From: JAHIJO01 sp964486075
GTDB lineage: Bacteria; Verrucomicrobiota; Kiritimatiellia; JAAZAB01
DNA: 64,000 nucleotides
NCBI GenBank assembly: GCA_964486075.1
Contig: CAZALU010000003.1
Coordinates: 25,949 to 89,948, forward strand
Reading direction: 5' to 3'
The notes below the pieces were generated by a model. The model searched no databases and was not told the DNA's origin. It saw nothing but the letters and a program-made list of their open reading frames with translations. The first letter of the stretch is position 1; each line of letters opens with the position of its first letter. Positions 43,126 to 52,035 of this stretch are shown in pieces. The translations under genes and the position numbers were made by a program.

Positions 43126-45780
43126 TCAGATCGGCTTGGCCGAAGTCTGGACCATTTCAATCACCTGGTTGGGACAGCGCTGCAAGCACATGCCGCAGGC
43201 GACGCATTTATCCTCGTCCAGCTCCACGCGTCCACTCGCAGTCTTGTTATAGGCGAACATTTTGCAGATCTTCAGGCAAATCAGGCACCCGGCGCCGCAC
43301 CCGCAGGCCAAGCAGCGTTGCGCTTCCTTCAGGGCCTGCTCCCGCGATAAAACGGGCATGTATTCCTCAAAGGTGGCCACCCTTTTGGCGGGCGCCGGTT
43401 TTGAGAGTGTCGGACGATATGCGCGCGGCTCCTTGCCATGGCGCATCAGCACCGCATCCTTATCCACCTCCGCCCCGGGCAGATCATAATTCAGAAAAGC
43501 TTTTTTGCCCGATAGATAACGGTCGATCGAAACCGCCGCGCGCTTACCCTGGGCAATGGCGGAAATCACGTTCTTCGGACCGAGCACGCAATCGCCGCCG
43601 GCAAAGACGCCCTTCACCGAAGTGGCGCCGGTTTTTTCGTCCACGCCGATCGTGCCGCGGTCAGTCAGGCGCACTTCCGGGGCCACCACGCCCTGACCGA
43701 TGGCGGAAATCACCGACTCGACCTGCAGGGTGAACTCAGTGCCGGGCACTTCCAGCGGGCTGCGACGACCGGAAGCGTCTTTCTTGCTCGAGAGCACATA
43801 GTTCTGCATGCGGATGCCGGCGACTTTGCCGTCGCGGGCCAAGACCATCCGTGGCGCCACGAGATACATGACCTTGACGCCTTCCTCCTCGGCCTCCCAG
43901 ACTTCCTCCTTGGTAGCAGGCATTTCGTCTTTCGTGCGCCGGTACAACACATAAACCTCTTTGGCGCCGAGTCGGCGCGCCGTGCGCGCCGAATCGATGG
44001 CCGTGAACCCACCGCCGACCACAGCCACGCTCTGACCCAAGACCGGCGGTTTGCCCGTGCGCGTCAGCCGCAGGAAATCAATCGCGGAATAATTGCCCGG
44101 AACATCTTCACCCGGGATATTCATCTTCCAGCCCGTTTGAGCGCCCACTCCGAAAAAGATCGCTTTGAAGCCTTCTTTTTTAAGAGAATTCAAGGAAATA
44201 TCCCGGCCCATCACTTTGGCGCATTGAACGGCTACGCCCAATTTCTTCAAGGTGCCCACTTCCTTGTCAATATCCTTGTCGTTCAGCCGGAATGCAGGAA
44301 TCCCGTAACGCAGCATGCCACCAGTTTTACGCGCTGCTTCAAAAATCTTGACGCGGTAACCGGCGCGCGCCAGATCGTAGGCGCAGGAGATCCCGGCCGG
44401 GCCAGCGCCGATGACGGCGACCTTGGCGCTTTTCCGTACGCCGCGTTCTTTGAGGAGCCGGGGCTGCCAGCCCGCGCGTTCCGCCATATCAAGGACAAAG
44501 CGCTTGATCTCGCGAATCATGATCGGTTCGTCCTTGGCAGCCCGCGTACATTCGGTTTCGCAGGCGTGATCGCACACCTTGCCGCAGATCGATTGCAAAG
44601 GCGACCTGGACATGATCAACTGGTAGGCCTCCTCGAAGTCCCCGTCCGCCACGGCGCGCACATAGCCCTGCGCCGGCACGGAGTTAGCGCAGGCCATGAC
44701 ACACGGCGCCGTCGGCCGAATATTCCGCAGACGGGCATGACCGGCATACAACGTCAAGTTGGGCGCCGAGGTGATGGCCGGCACCAATAGATCGCGCGCT
44801 TCGCGCAGGGACTTCAAGCCCTGCTTGTCCAGATACTGCTTGACGCCCTGGATGAATTCCGGGAAATATCCGAACCCGTTGACGATCGTGGCGGTGCACA
44901 TGCCTACCAAATCGGCGCCCATCATGGCCATCTCGATGCCATCCTGCCAGGTCGTGACACCACCCACCCCTGTGATGATCTTGGCTGGACCATTCAAGCG
45001 CCGCATTTCATAAACGTCGCGGAGTCCGAGGGGTTTCAACCAGGGCCCGTTGAAGCAGGCCATGCCGACTTCTTTCTGCAGGAAATACATGGAACGCTTG
45101 GGGTCGTCCAGATTGATGGGCGGAATGCCCAGTCGGTTGGCAGCGCCACCAACGCCATCAGCGCCAGCATCAAGCACAGCTTTGGCAACCGTGGCGATTT
45201 GTCCACCTTCGGCGGTCAGCTTGACAAAGAGCGGAATCTTGACCGCCGCTCGCACGGCACTCACAACCTGCTCAGCTACCGACAGGTTTTTGCCCATGGA
45301 CGCGCCAGTCTTGGGTCCGCCCGTATCTTTGCCGGACACCTCCAGGTTAAACGACATATTGGGGCAGCACATGTTCAGCTCGATAATGTCGGCCCCGGCA
45401 TTTTCACATTTTTTAGCCATCGTGGCCCACCCCGCCGGCCCTTCATCGCCCGCATAGGTGATATTGGCGAACAGCACGAGTTCAGGGGTTTGCTTCTTGC
45501 CCTGGTTGATCAGCTTCAGCAATTCATCCAGCAAGAGTCGCTTTTCCGCCGTGAACACAAGGAAGTTTTGATCGGGGTAATAGCCGTAACGCGGTACGCG
45601 ATTGATATACGGCAGGGGATAGACTGTAAGCTTAAGACTGGCTGCGCCGAACCCGTTATCACGAATGGCCTTGAGCTGTTCAACGGTCATGGTCGTCGGA
45701 CCGGACGACACATAAAAAGGATTGCGAAACTTGATGCCCGCCAGCGTCACCGGCAGGTCAAAATCTTTGGTGTTGGCCAT
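43126..45780 (-). CDS. Dihydropyrimidine-dehydrogenase-like flavoprotein: PreA-like domain fused to PreT/GltD-like domain and two-cluster ferredoxin
   Basis: 884 aa. Residues about 1-325 are a dihydroorotate/dihydropyrimidine dehydrogenase-like FMN barrel (IKFRNPFYVSSGPTTM, IIELNMCCPNMSFNL, PLFVKLTAE). About 340-430 is a helical FeS domain (CGKVCDHACETECTRA). About 445-780 is a GltD/PreT-like FAD-NAD(P) domain (VAVIGAGPAGISCAYDLARAGY, GGGFTAIDSARTARR, AIGQGV, VFAGGDCVLGPKNVI). The end has two [4Fe-4S] motifs (CGAGCLICLKIC and CVACGMCLQRCP). Mammalian DPD has the FAD part first and the FMN barrel later, so this is a permuted order. It could reduce pyrimidines or act as an NAD(P)H-ferredoxin oxidoreductase; the substrate is not shown. 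GGAG precedes ATG 45780. Confidence 0.8.
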   Translation of the reverse strand: MANTKDFDLPVTLAGIKFRNPFYVSSGPTTMTVEQLKAIRDNGFGAASLKLTVYPLPYINRVPRYGYYPDQNFLVFTAEKRLLLDELLKLINQGKKQTPELVLFANITYAGDEGPAGWATMAKKCENAGADIIELNMCCPNMSFNLEVSGKDTGGPKTGASMGKNLSVAEQVVSAVRAAVKIPLFVKLTAEGGQIATVAKAVLDAGADGVGGAANRLGIPPINLDDPKRSMYFLQKEVGMACFNGPWLKPLGLRDVYEMRRLNGPAKIITGVGGVTTWQDGIEMAMMGADLVGMCTATIVNGFGYFPEFIQGVKQYLDKQGLKSLREARDLLVPAITSAPNLTLYAGHARLRNIRPTAPCVMACANSVPAQGYVRAVADGDFEEAYQLIMSRSPLQSICGKVCDHACETECTRAAKDEPIMIREIKRFVLDMAERAGWQPRLLKERGVRKSAKVAVIGAGPAGISCAYDLARAGYRVKIFEAARKTGGMLRYGIPAFRLNDKDIDKEVGTLKKLGVAVQCAKVMGRDISLNSLKKEGFKAIFFGVGAQTGWKMNIPGEDVPGNYSAIDFLRLTRTGKPPVLGQSVAVVGGGFTAIDSARTARRLGAKEVYVLYRRTKDEMPATKEEVWEAEEEGVKVMYLVAPRMVLARDGKVAGIRMQNYVLSSKKDASGRRSPLEVPGTEFTLQVESVISAIGQGVVAPEVRLTDRGTIGVDEKTGATSVKGVFAGGDCVLGPKNVISAIAQGKRAAVSIDRYLSGKKAFLNYDLPGAEVDKDAVLMRHGKEPRAYRPTLSKPAPAKRVATFEEYMPVLSREQALKEAQRCLACGCGAGCLICLKICKMFAYNKTASGRVELDEDKCVACGMCLQRCPNQVIEMVQTSAKPI

Positions 45781-46079
45781 AATCGTTTGTCTCCATGCGT
45801 TCTGGTATGGTTGGTTGACTACACTGGCAGTATGCTAATGGCGCCCGCGGAGGTCAACATCAAACGTCGGTAATAATGGAATAAGTGCAAAAGTCCTGCG
45901 AATACGACAGAGCACGTCCCGCCACCACCGAAAATAGGCGGCTTCCCTTCGATATTGAAGGGCCACGGTCCCTCGTGGCCGTCTGCTCGGGGACTTTGGC
46001 TACTGACTCATTTATCAGCGTTATCGGCGTAGTTCGCGGTTAAAGGGCTTTTCGAATGGGGGCTAGATATTCTTTACAT
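45781..46079. other. Divergent intergenic region with two hairpins
   Basis: No gene. CCCTTC/GAAGGG (45945-45962) and GGCCACG/CGTGGCC (45961-45980) overlap by two bases, so they would exclude each other. The right side leads to the promoter of the acetyltransferase gene. Confidence 0.45.
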
Positions 46080-46108
46080 TTGATTTACCAGTCCGGCACG
46101 ATTATATT
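46080..46108 (+). promoter_or_regulatory. Sigma-70-type promoter of the GNAT gene
   Basis: TTGATT (46080-46085), a 17-base spacer and TATATT (46103-46108), about 60 bp before ATG 46168. Hexamers and spacing are good. Confidence 0.5.
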
Positions 46109-46167
46109 CCGGGTTTAGTTTTCGACTGGCATAAACTCAAAGATGATTATTCCTGATCCAAGGCAGC

Positions 46168-47472
46168 ATGAAACACCCACTCAATCCCATGGTCGGCTTA
46201 AATGGCACATCCGATATTGTTCTTGGAAAAAATAAGACCATTGACGCTTTATACGGGTGCTTCCGCCTCAATAACCCGCAGGGCACCGCCTTTGCGACCG
46301 AACGGGATGTTGAAATCATCGCCAACAGCGGGCCAAAGATCAGAGTGCTTGTTCCCAAATCATATAAAGTCGATTTACCGGCCGGCAGCAAGCTGGTCAA
46401 CACGCAGCATTTCCGAATCGAAAAAATCGGAAAAGATCAGCACAGTATGGCCCTGCTGACGCTCCGCGCGGGTTGGAACCAGGTCGAGCGGGATATCAAG
46501 CGCATGATCGATCTGGACCCGAACGGCACATTCATAGGCAAACTGCGTTGCCGGGGCGGCGATATCCCGCTGGCCACGGCCTCGGTGCTGCCGCTGGGCC
46601 GGAACAACACCTGGATCGGCATGATCCTCGTGCATCCGGAAGCGCGGCGCCAGGGCATCGCCAACGCCATGATGCAGGCCTGCGTCAGACATGCCATCGC
46701 TTCCGGAAAAATAATCAACGGCCTGGACGCCACTCCCATGGGTAATACCGTGTATGGCGCCGTGGGCTATGTCAATTCCTACCGCATCTGGCGTTCTATC
46801 TTCAGACTGGACGAGTTTGCCAACTGCGTCTATGACACGCGCCGCATTGCCGTCATACACAAAAAAGACCTGGGAGCGGTGGCCCGCTACGACGCCGCCG
46901 CCTTCCTGGAACGGGAATCAATTTTGCGCCGGCTATTTGTGGACGCCCAGGGCAGTTGTTTCGTTTACCGGAATGAGTCCGACGTTATTTGTGGCTATTG
47001 CCTGGCGCGTCCCGGACGTTTGCGCCCGTTTGTCGGTCCGTTCATCGCCGACACGGAAGACATCGCGCGCAACCTAATGAGGGCAATCGCCCGTCACTTA
47101 TGGTCCGCCACTCCCAACGGCAGCGCCTTCATTGACACGCCCGAATGCAAATTCAACAATCCAGGCGTGTACATCGAGCGCGCCTTCGACCAGGTCAAAA
47201 AACCCTCCGACCACCGCCTGAGTAAAACCTTGCAAGCGGTACGTGACTTCACGCGCATGTACCAGCTCGTCCGCGACACTGACGTCGCCAGGCTGGTTGA
47301 GCAGTTTAGAGACTCCGAGGGCTTGTCCCGACATTCGCCGCGAGTGCGCGAATTTCAGGCCACCATGGCCAAGTCAGTCGAAAATTATACGATCACCCGC
47401 GGATTCATGGAACTGGAGCGCAGCCAGCTGCAACATAAATACTGGGGCATTACGGGGCCCGAAAAAGGCTAG
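46168..47472 (+). CDS. GNAT acetyltransferase with two acetyltransferase-like domains
   Basis: 434 aa. Residues about 85-200 form a GNAT domain with the acetyl-CoA loop (HPEARRQGIANAMMQACVRHAI) and GYVNSYRIWRSIFR. Residues about 220-330 (AVARYDAAAFLERESILRRL, SDVICGYCLARPGRLRPFVGPFIADTEDIARNLM) resemble the Acetyltransf_18/YitH-type half. An N-terminal 80-residue part (LYGCFRLNNPQGTAFATERDVE) and a C-terminal 100-residue part are not recognised. The substrate is unknown. Single gene with its own promoter. Confidence 0.7.
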   Translation: MKHPLNPMVGLNGTSDIVLGKNKTIDALYGCFRLNNPQGTAFATERDVEIIANSGPKIRVLVPKSYKVDLPAGSKLVNTQHFRIEKIGKDQHSMALLTLRAGWNQVERDIKRMIDLDPNGTFIGKLRCRGGDIPLATASVLPLGRNNTWIGMILVHPEARRQGIANAMMQACVRHAIASGKIINGLDATPMGNTVYGAVGYVNSYRIWRSIFRLDEFANCVYDTRRIAVIHKKDLGAVARYDAAAFLERESILRRLFVDAQGSCFVYRNESDVICGYCLARPGRLRPFVGPFIADTEDIARNLMRAIARHLWSATPNGSAFIDTPECKFNNPGVYIERAFDQVKKPSDHRLSKTLQAVRDFTRMYQLVRDTDVARLVEQFRDSEGLSRHSPRVREFQATMAKSVENYTITRGFMELERSQLQHKYWGITGPEKG

Positions 47473-47792
47473 TTTCTGAATCCGCGATGCGTCCTGAAAA
47501 GAGCATTTTAGCGTAACTAAAGTATCCAGAAGATAGAAGTCAGCATTCATCCTGAATTTAACAGGAATACACCGGATTGACAGGATGAATGTTCCGGTTA
47601 CCGCTGTTGGGCCTGCGCGGCCTGTCTATCATTGTGACTCTGCTTGCAACTTTCTGAGGGCGCGGCCGGCATGGATCTTTTTCGGGTGCTGGAGATAATC
47701 CCGTAAATCAGGGTTATCAATTGACAAGACTACAAGTTCGTGATAATCAAGCCAATATCTTTTCTTTGACGGCAAAAGACAGGAGACTTTTA
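47473..47792. other. Leader region of the hydrogenase operon
   Basis: 320 bp with no gene. It has an 11-bp inverted repeat CATTCATCCTG (47544-47554) and CAGGATGAATG (47581-47591). The sequence between and around (AACAGGAATACACCGGATTGACAGGATG) is of the ATCCTGTCAATCCTG type found as dispersed repeats in many bacteria. No convincing promoter was found. The ribosome site AGGAGA for 47793 lies at its end. Confidence 0.5.
47544..47591. repeat. Inverted repeat of the ATCCTGTCAATCC type
   Basis: Perfect 11-bp arms with a 26-base loop that itself contains CCTGAATTTAACAGG. It might fold in the leader RNA of the hydrogenase operon, or only be one copy of a widespread dispersed repeat. Confidence 0.55.
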
Positions 47793-48881
47793 GTGTACAA
47801 ACTCGATTCAAACAAATTGGATGATTTCCTGCAAACATTGAGCCGCGGACGGATTGTGTTCGCACTGGAGACCATCCGCGCCGACGGATCAACTCGCCCG
47901 GCAATCTTGGCCGGCGATAAACCAATTGAAAAGACACAGGACCAGTATCATCTCGTCCGCGCGGAGACCTGGCAACCGGGGCAACATAGCCTCGGCGCGT
48001 TCCGACCGGTTGAACCACTGAAGGCCGTAGTTTTTGCGCCGCGCGCAGTCATGGGCCAGCTCGGCACGCCCTCGCCGGCACCGAATATACCTGAGCAGAT
48101 CGTGTTCGGGGTAAAGAATTGTGATCTTTCAGCCTTGCAGATTCATGACCATGTTTTTCTGAATTCCGAACCGGTCGATCCTTTCTACGCTGAAACGCGC
48201 AAGAAGACCATCATGGTCGCATGTGATTGCAGCGCCGCGTGCGATGTCTGTTTCTGCCCGGCCGTCAATGAGCAGCCGTATGCCAAATCCGGGTTCGATA
48301 TCAACATCTCGCCTACCGCCCTCGGCTACGTGATCGAGTCCGGCAGCGAACGCGGCGCGCAATTATTGAAGCAGGCCGAAAACCTGTTAGCGCCCGCCGA
48401 CGACGAGATTCTTAAAGAACGCGATCAAAACCGCCAGAAGATCTACCGCCACGTATGTCAGCTGGCCGAAAAGTCCGGACTGGTCTGCGGCGCTGATTTT
48501 CGCCAAGCCGTCGAGAAATCCCGGGGCAAAAGCAACTGGGATGAATTCGCCATGGATTGCGTGGAATGCGGGGCCTGCAACTTCATCTGTTGCACCTGCC
48601 ACTGCTTCCTGCTGGCCGACGGCAAGACAAGCAACAACGCCACTACCCGTATAAGACAATGGGATTCATGTCTTTACCGTAATTTTGCCACGGTCGCCGG
48701 CGGGGCCAACCCGCGCCGGCACCGGGCCGAAAGACTATACAATCGCTTCGAAAAAAAATTCTCGTTCTTCCCGGAAATCCTCGGACGCTACGCCTGCGAC
48801 GGTTGCGGACGCTGCATCGAGGCCTGCACGGGCAAAATCGATATCCGCCGGGTTTTAATGCGAGCTGTCAATGAACCTTAA
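47793..48881 (+). CDS. HydB/AsrA-like iron-sulfur subunit of the hydrogenase operon
   Basis: 362 aa from GTG 47793, which has AGGAGA six bases upstream; the ATG at 47721 has none. The protein looks like the beta subunit of archaeal sulfhydrogenases (HydB) and anaerobic sulfite reductase subunit A: CDCSAACDVCFCPAVNEQPYAKSGFDI corresponds to their NC...CFC...G.D motif (in two parts: CDVCFC, then AKSGFDINIS), then CVECGACNFICCTCHCF and CDGCGRCIEACTGKIDI. It should carry two or three [4Fe-4S] clusters between a flavin subunit and an acceptor. It overlaps the next gene by 11 bases. Confidence 0.82.
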   Translation: MYKLDSNKLDDFLQTLSRGRIVFALETIRADGSTRPAILAGDKPIEKTQDQYHLVRAETWQPGQHSLGAFRPVEPLKAVVFAPRAVMGQLGTPSPAPNIPEQIVFGVKNCDLSALQIHDHVFLNSEPVDPFYAETRKKTIMVACDCSAACDVCFCPAVNEQPYAKSGFDINISPTALGYVIESGSERGAQLLKQAENLLAPADDEILKERDQNRQKIYRHVCQLAEKSGLVCGADFRQAVEKSRGKSNWDEFAMDCVECGACNFICCTCHCFLLADGKTSNNATTRIRQWDSCLYRNFATVAGGANPRRHRAERLYNRFEKKFSFFPEILGRYACDGCGRCIEACTGKIDIRRVLMRAVNEP

Positions 48882-49695
48882 TCCTTACATGCCCATTCCC
48901 GCCAGGCTGGAGAAGGTGGTCCAGGAAACCGCCAACATCAAGACCTTCCTGATCCGGCCGGAACAACCGCTGGTGTTCAAAGCCGGCCAGTTTATCGAAT
49001 TGACCGTGCCCGGCTGCGGGGAAGCACCGTTTACGCCGTCCTCCTCGCCGGCGGTAAGCGACCGGCTCGAAATCACGATTATGCGCGCGGGACGGGTCAC
49101 CGAAAAAATTCACGCCTTGCAGCCCGGTGCCGAACTGGCCATCCGCGGACCGCTGGGCCTGCCCTACCCTTTGGAAAAATACCACGGCAAGGAAGTGCTG
49201 ATCGTGGGCGGCGGCGTGGGGCTGGCGCCGCTGCGGGCCTTGCTTTTTGCGCTTTTCGAAGATTTCGATAAATATAAGAAAATCATTGTCCGCTACGGCT
49301 CCAAAAGTCCGTCGGATCTCGTCTACCGCCAAGCGGTGGAGGAAAAATGGGGTCGGCAGGAATTGGATATAATGGTCACAGTCGACAAACGCGACGCCAG
49401 CTGGAGCGGCAACGAGGGCGTAGTCACGACGATCCTGACGCCGGACAAGCTCAAATGCAATCCCAAGGAAGGCGTGGCCGTGGTCTGCGGACCGCCGATT
49501 ATGATGAAATTCTCGACCTTGGAACTGCTGAATTTCGGTTATGCTCCGGAAAACATTTACCTCTCCATGGAAAAGAACATGAGTTGCGGGATCGGCAAAT
49601 GCGGACATTGCCGCCTGGGACCCTACTATGCCTGCAAAGACGGCCCGGTCTTCACTTACGATCGCATCCGGCACCTCCATAAAATATGGGATTAG
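48871..49695 (+). CDS. HydG/AsrB/PyrK-like FAD-NAD(P)H oxidoreductase subunit
   Basis: 274 aa. Ferredoxin reductase-like: FAD-binding beta barrel (FKAGQFIELTVPG, PFTPSSSPAV), an NAD(P) domain (VLIVGGGVGLAPLRALLFAL, VVCGPPIMMKF) and a C-terminal [2Fe-2S] cysteine set (SCGIGKCGHCRLG, YYACKDGPVFTYD). It should take electrons from, or give them to, NAD(P)H and exchange them with the HydB-like subunit. In sulfhydrogenases these two subunits join a group 3b hydrogenase; here they head a group 4 hydrogenase operon. Confidence 0.87.
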   Translation: MNLNPYMPIPARLEKVVQETANIKTFLIRPEQPLVFKAGQFIELTVPGCGEAPFTPSSSPAVSDRLEITIMRAGRVTEKIHALQPGAELAIRGPLGLPYPLEKYHGKEVLIVGGGVGLAPLRALLFALFEDFDKYKKIIVRYGSKSPSDLVYRQAVEEKWGRQELDIMVTVDKRDASWSGNEGVVTTILTPDKLKCNPKEGVAVVCGPPIMMKFSTLELLNFGYAPENIYLSMEKNMSCGIGKCGHCRLGPYYACKDGPVFTYDRIRHLHKIWD

Positions 49696-49698
49696 GCG

Positions 49699-50184
49699 AT
49701 GGCAAAACGGTTATTCATAGATTTAAACAAATGCGACGAATGCGAGAAGTGTTCCGTCCAATGCGGCTATTTCTATCGTCCGCAAGCGACCGATCACGGC
49801 ATTCTGGCCTTGCGTGAAATGGCGACTTTTGCGCTCATTTGCCGCCGCTGCGAGGATCCTTGCTGCGTGGCAGCATGTAGATTCCAGGCATTGGAACGTC
49901 AGAGCGACGGAGTGATCAAGCGTTACAACATGCGCTGCGTAAGTTGTAAATCCTGCGGGCATGCCTGCCCCTTCGGCACAATCTATCTTGAAACACTGCC
50001 GTTTTTCGTCAGCGCCTGTGACTTTTGCGCGACCAGCGCTAAAACGGAACCGCCCTGCGTGATCAGTTGCCCCAAACAGGCGATCGAATTCAGGGAAGTG
50101 GAAGAATCGCCCAAGGACGGCATTTTCCTGATCGGCGAACACGTGGCAGTGCGGGCACCACGCTGGAAAAAGAAGGATGTATAG
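49699..50184 (+). CDS. HycB/CooF-like polyferredoxin
   Basis: 161 aa. Four-cluster pattern of the HycB/HydN/CooF/DmsB family: CDECEKCSVQC, CRRCEDPCCVAAC, CVSCKSCGHACPFGTI, and CDFCATSAKTEPPCVISCP. These proteins relay electrons to membrane hydrogenases. It is 3 bp after the flavin subunit and 4 bp before the NuoH-like gene, so it is well placed to connect the flavin pair to the complex. Confidence 0.85.
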   Translation: MAKRLFIDLNKCDECEKCSVQCGYFYRPQATDHGILALREMATFALICRRCEDPCCVAACRFQALERQSDGVIKRYNMRCVSCKSCGHACPFGTIYLETLPFFVSACDFCATSAKTEPPCVISCPKQAIEFREVEESPKDGIFLIGEHVAVRAPRWKKKDV

Positions 50185-50188
50185 AGCG

Positions 50189-51115
50189 ATGGACCTTGTA
50201 TATCTAATTTTGCAGGCACTTTTTTTCCCGGGCTTGTTATTCACGGCCGGCGTGGGGCTGCTGACCAATTGGATCGACCGGAAGGTGACGGCCGGCATCC
50301 AGATGCGGGTCGGCCCGCCTTTCCTCCAGCCTTTCTACGATGTGCTTAAGTTGATGATCAAGGAAACCTGTATTCCGACGGGCGCAGCCCGGGGGTTGTT
50401 TCTGGCGGCGCCGGTGTTCGGCATGGCCGCCGTCGCCCTGGCCTCAATGCTGATCTGGCGGGCTTTTCTGCCAATCGGCCAGACTTTCAGCGGAGATGTT
50501 ATCGTCATTCTCTACCTGCTCACCATCCCCGCAGTTGGGGTTATTTTGGGATCTTTTGCTTCTCAAAACCCCCTGGCCTCGCTGGGCGGCAGCCGTGAAA
50601 TCAAGATGCTGCTCGCGTACGAGCTGCCGTTTGTGCTGGTCATCCTGGTGCCGGTGATCCAGACGCACAGCATCAGGCTGGCCGACCTGCTGGCGGCGCA
50701 ACCGGCCATCTATTCGCCTTCCGGCATCTTGGCGCTGGCGGTCGCGATCATCTGCATGCAGGCCAAGCTAACCTTGGTGCCGTTCGACGCTCCGGAGGCC
50801 GAGACAGAACTGACCGGCGGAGCGTATGTGGAGTATTCCGGACCGCCACTGGGCATATTTAAATTGACGCGCGCCATGATGCTCTTTACGATTCCGATTT
50901 TTCTGGCGGCCGTTTTCTGCGGAGGAATCTCTTTTGACAAGGGCTGGCTGTCGATCCTGCTGGGCGGGCTCAAGTACTTGGGTCTGGTAACAGCAGTGAT
51001 CCTCATAAAGAACACAGCACCGCGGGTGCGGATCGATCAGGCCATCTCGTTTTTCTGGGGGCCGCTAACGGTAGCGGCCCTGGCAGCGGTCATCGCCGCT
51101 TTGGCGGGGTGGTAA
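50189..51115 (+). CDS. NuoH/HycD/MbhM-like membrane subunit of the [NiFe] hydrogenase
   Basis: 308 aa from ATG 50189; an ATG at 50177 is too close to its ribosome site. About eight transmembrane helices. NuoH-type motifs: NWIDRKVTAGIQMRVGPPFLQPFYDVLKLMIKE (residues about 26-58, read in two parts), ASLGGSREIKMLLAYELPF and FDAPEAETELTGGAYVEYSG. It links the hydrogenase arm to the ion-pumping arm. Part of the plus-strand run starting at 47793. Confidence 0.88.
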   Translation: MDLVYLILQALFFPGLLFTAGVGLLTNWIDRKVTAGIQMRVGPPFLQPFYDVLKLMIKETCIPTGAARGLFLAAPVFGMAAVALASMLIWRAFLPIGQTFSGDVIVILYLLTIPAVGVILGSFASQNPLASLGGSREIKMLLAYELPFVLVILVPVIQTHSIRLADLLAAQPAIYSPSGILALAVAIICMQAKLTLVPFDAPEAETELTGGAYVEYSGPPLGIFKLTRAMMLFTIPIFLAAVFCGGISFDKGWLSILLGGLKYLGLVTAVILIKNTAPRVRIDQAISFFWGPLTVAALAAVIAALAGW

Positions 51116-51119
51116 TAAT

Positions 51120-51545
51120 ATGAGTTTTGCCATAAATGTTCTGACCAGGTCACTGAACGTGTTTCACCTTGGCGGGAGCGCGTGCAACAACTGCGATATC
51201 GAAATTATCGATGCCTTGACGCCGCGCTATGACCTGGAGCGTTTTGGCATAACGCTGGTGGGCAGCGTCCGGCACGCAGATGTACTCCTGGTCTCCGGTA
51301 TTTTTAACAAGAAGGCCGCTATCCGCCTGAAGCACGTATACGAGGCCGCCGCCAAGCCGGTCCTGGTGATTGCCATCGGATCCTGCGCCTGCACCGGCAA
51401 TATGTTCCAGCAATCATACAATTGGGATGTCCCGGTTGATCAGCATATTCCAGTGGACGCCTATCTGCCCGGATGTCCGCCAAAGCCGGAGGCCATGATC
51501 ATGGCGGTGGTTAAACTGGTAAAGAAATTAAGAGGCGAAAAGTAA
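51120..51545 (+). CDS. [NiFe] hydrogenase small subunit (NuoB/EchC/MbhJ-like)
   Basis: 141 aa. Ligands of the proximal [4Fe-4S] cluster are all present: SACNNCDIEIIDAL, IAIGSCACTGNMFQQ and YLPGCPPKPEAMI. The short length fits group 4 hydrogenases. It should pass electrons to the Ni-Fe site in the large subunit. Four base pairs after the NuoH-like gene. Confidence 0.9.
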   Translation: MSFAINVLTRSLNVFHLGGSACNNCDIEIIDALTPRYDLERFGITLVGSVRHADVLLVSGIFNKKAAIRLKHVYEAAAKPVLVIAIGSCACTGNMFQQSYNWDVPVDQHIPVDAYLPGCPPKPEAMIMAVVKLVKKLRGEK

Positions 51546-51576
51546 AACAGGACCGGACGGAACGAAAGCGAGACGC

Positions 51577-52035
51577 ATGACAACCGAAGAACTGCTGACG
51601 CAAATCAAGGCAAAATTGGGCGACAAGATCGTCCAATGGACGGAGCAATCCGCCCGGCGGGTGTATATCGAGGTCCAGCCGCAGGATATTCCCGAAACGT
51701 CGCATTATCTGTTTCGGGATTTGGCAGCGCGCCTTGCGATCGCAACCGGCACGGACGCGCCCGACGCCATCGAGGTGCTCTATCATTGGGCTTTCGACGA
51801 CCACGCCCTGGTCTTCTCAGTGCTCACGAAGCTGAACCGGGAAAACCCGCAGATTGAGTCCATCGCCGGGATCTGCAAAGGCGCGGAATGGATCGAACGC
51901 GAAATGTGGGAGTTGTTGGGGATCAACTTCCTGAATCATCCGGACCTGCGGCACCTGCTGTTAGCTGACGATTGGCCTGCGGGCAAATACCCATTGCGAC
52001 GCGACTACATCAAGGAAGAACCGGTGCCCAAATGA
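51577..52035 (+). CDS. NuoC/EchD/MbhK-like subunit
   Basis: 152 aa. NuoC-type sequence: LYHWAFDDHALVFSVLTKLN, PQIESIAGICKGAEWIEREMWELLGINFLNHPD (in family form: EREMWELLGI, then HPDLRHLLLADDWP) and GKYPLRRDY. It bridges small and large subunits. Its stop overlaps the large-subunit start (ATGA). Confidence 0.9.
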   Translation: MTTEELLTQIKAKLGDKIVQWTEQSARRVYIEVQPQDIPETSHYLFRDLAARLAIATGTDAPDAIEVLYHWAFDDHALVFSVLTKLNRENPQIESIAGICKGAEWIEREMWELLGINFLNHPDLRHLLLADDWPAGKYPLRRDYIKEEPVPK

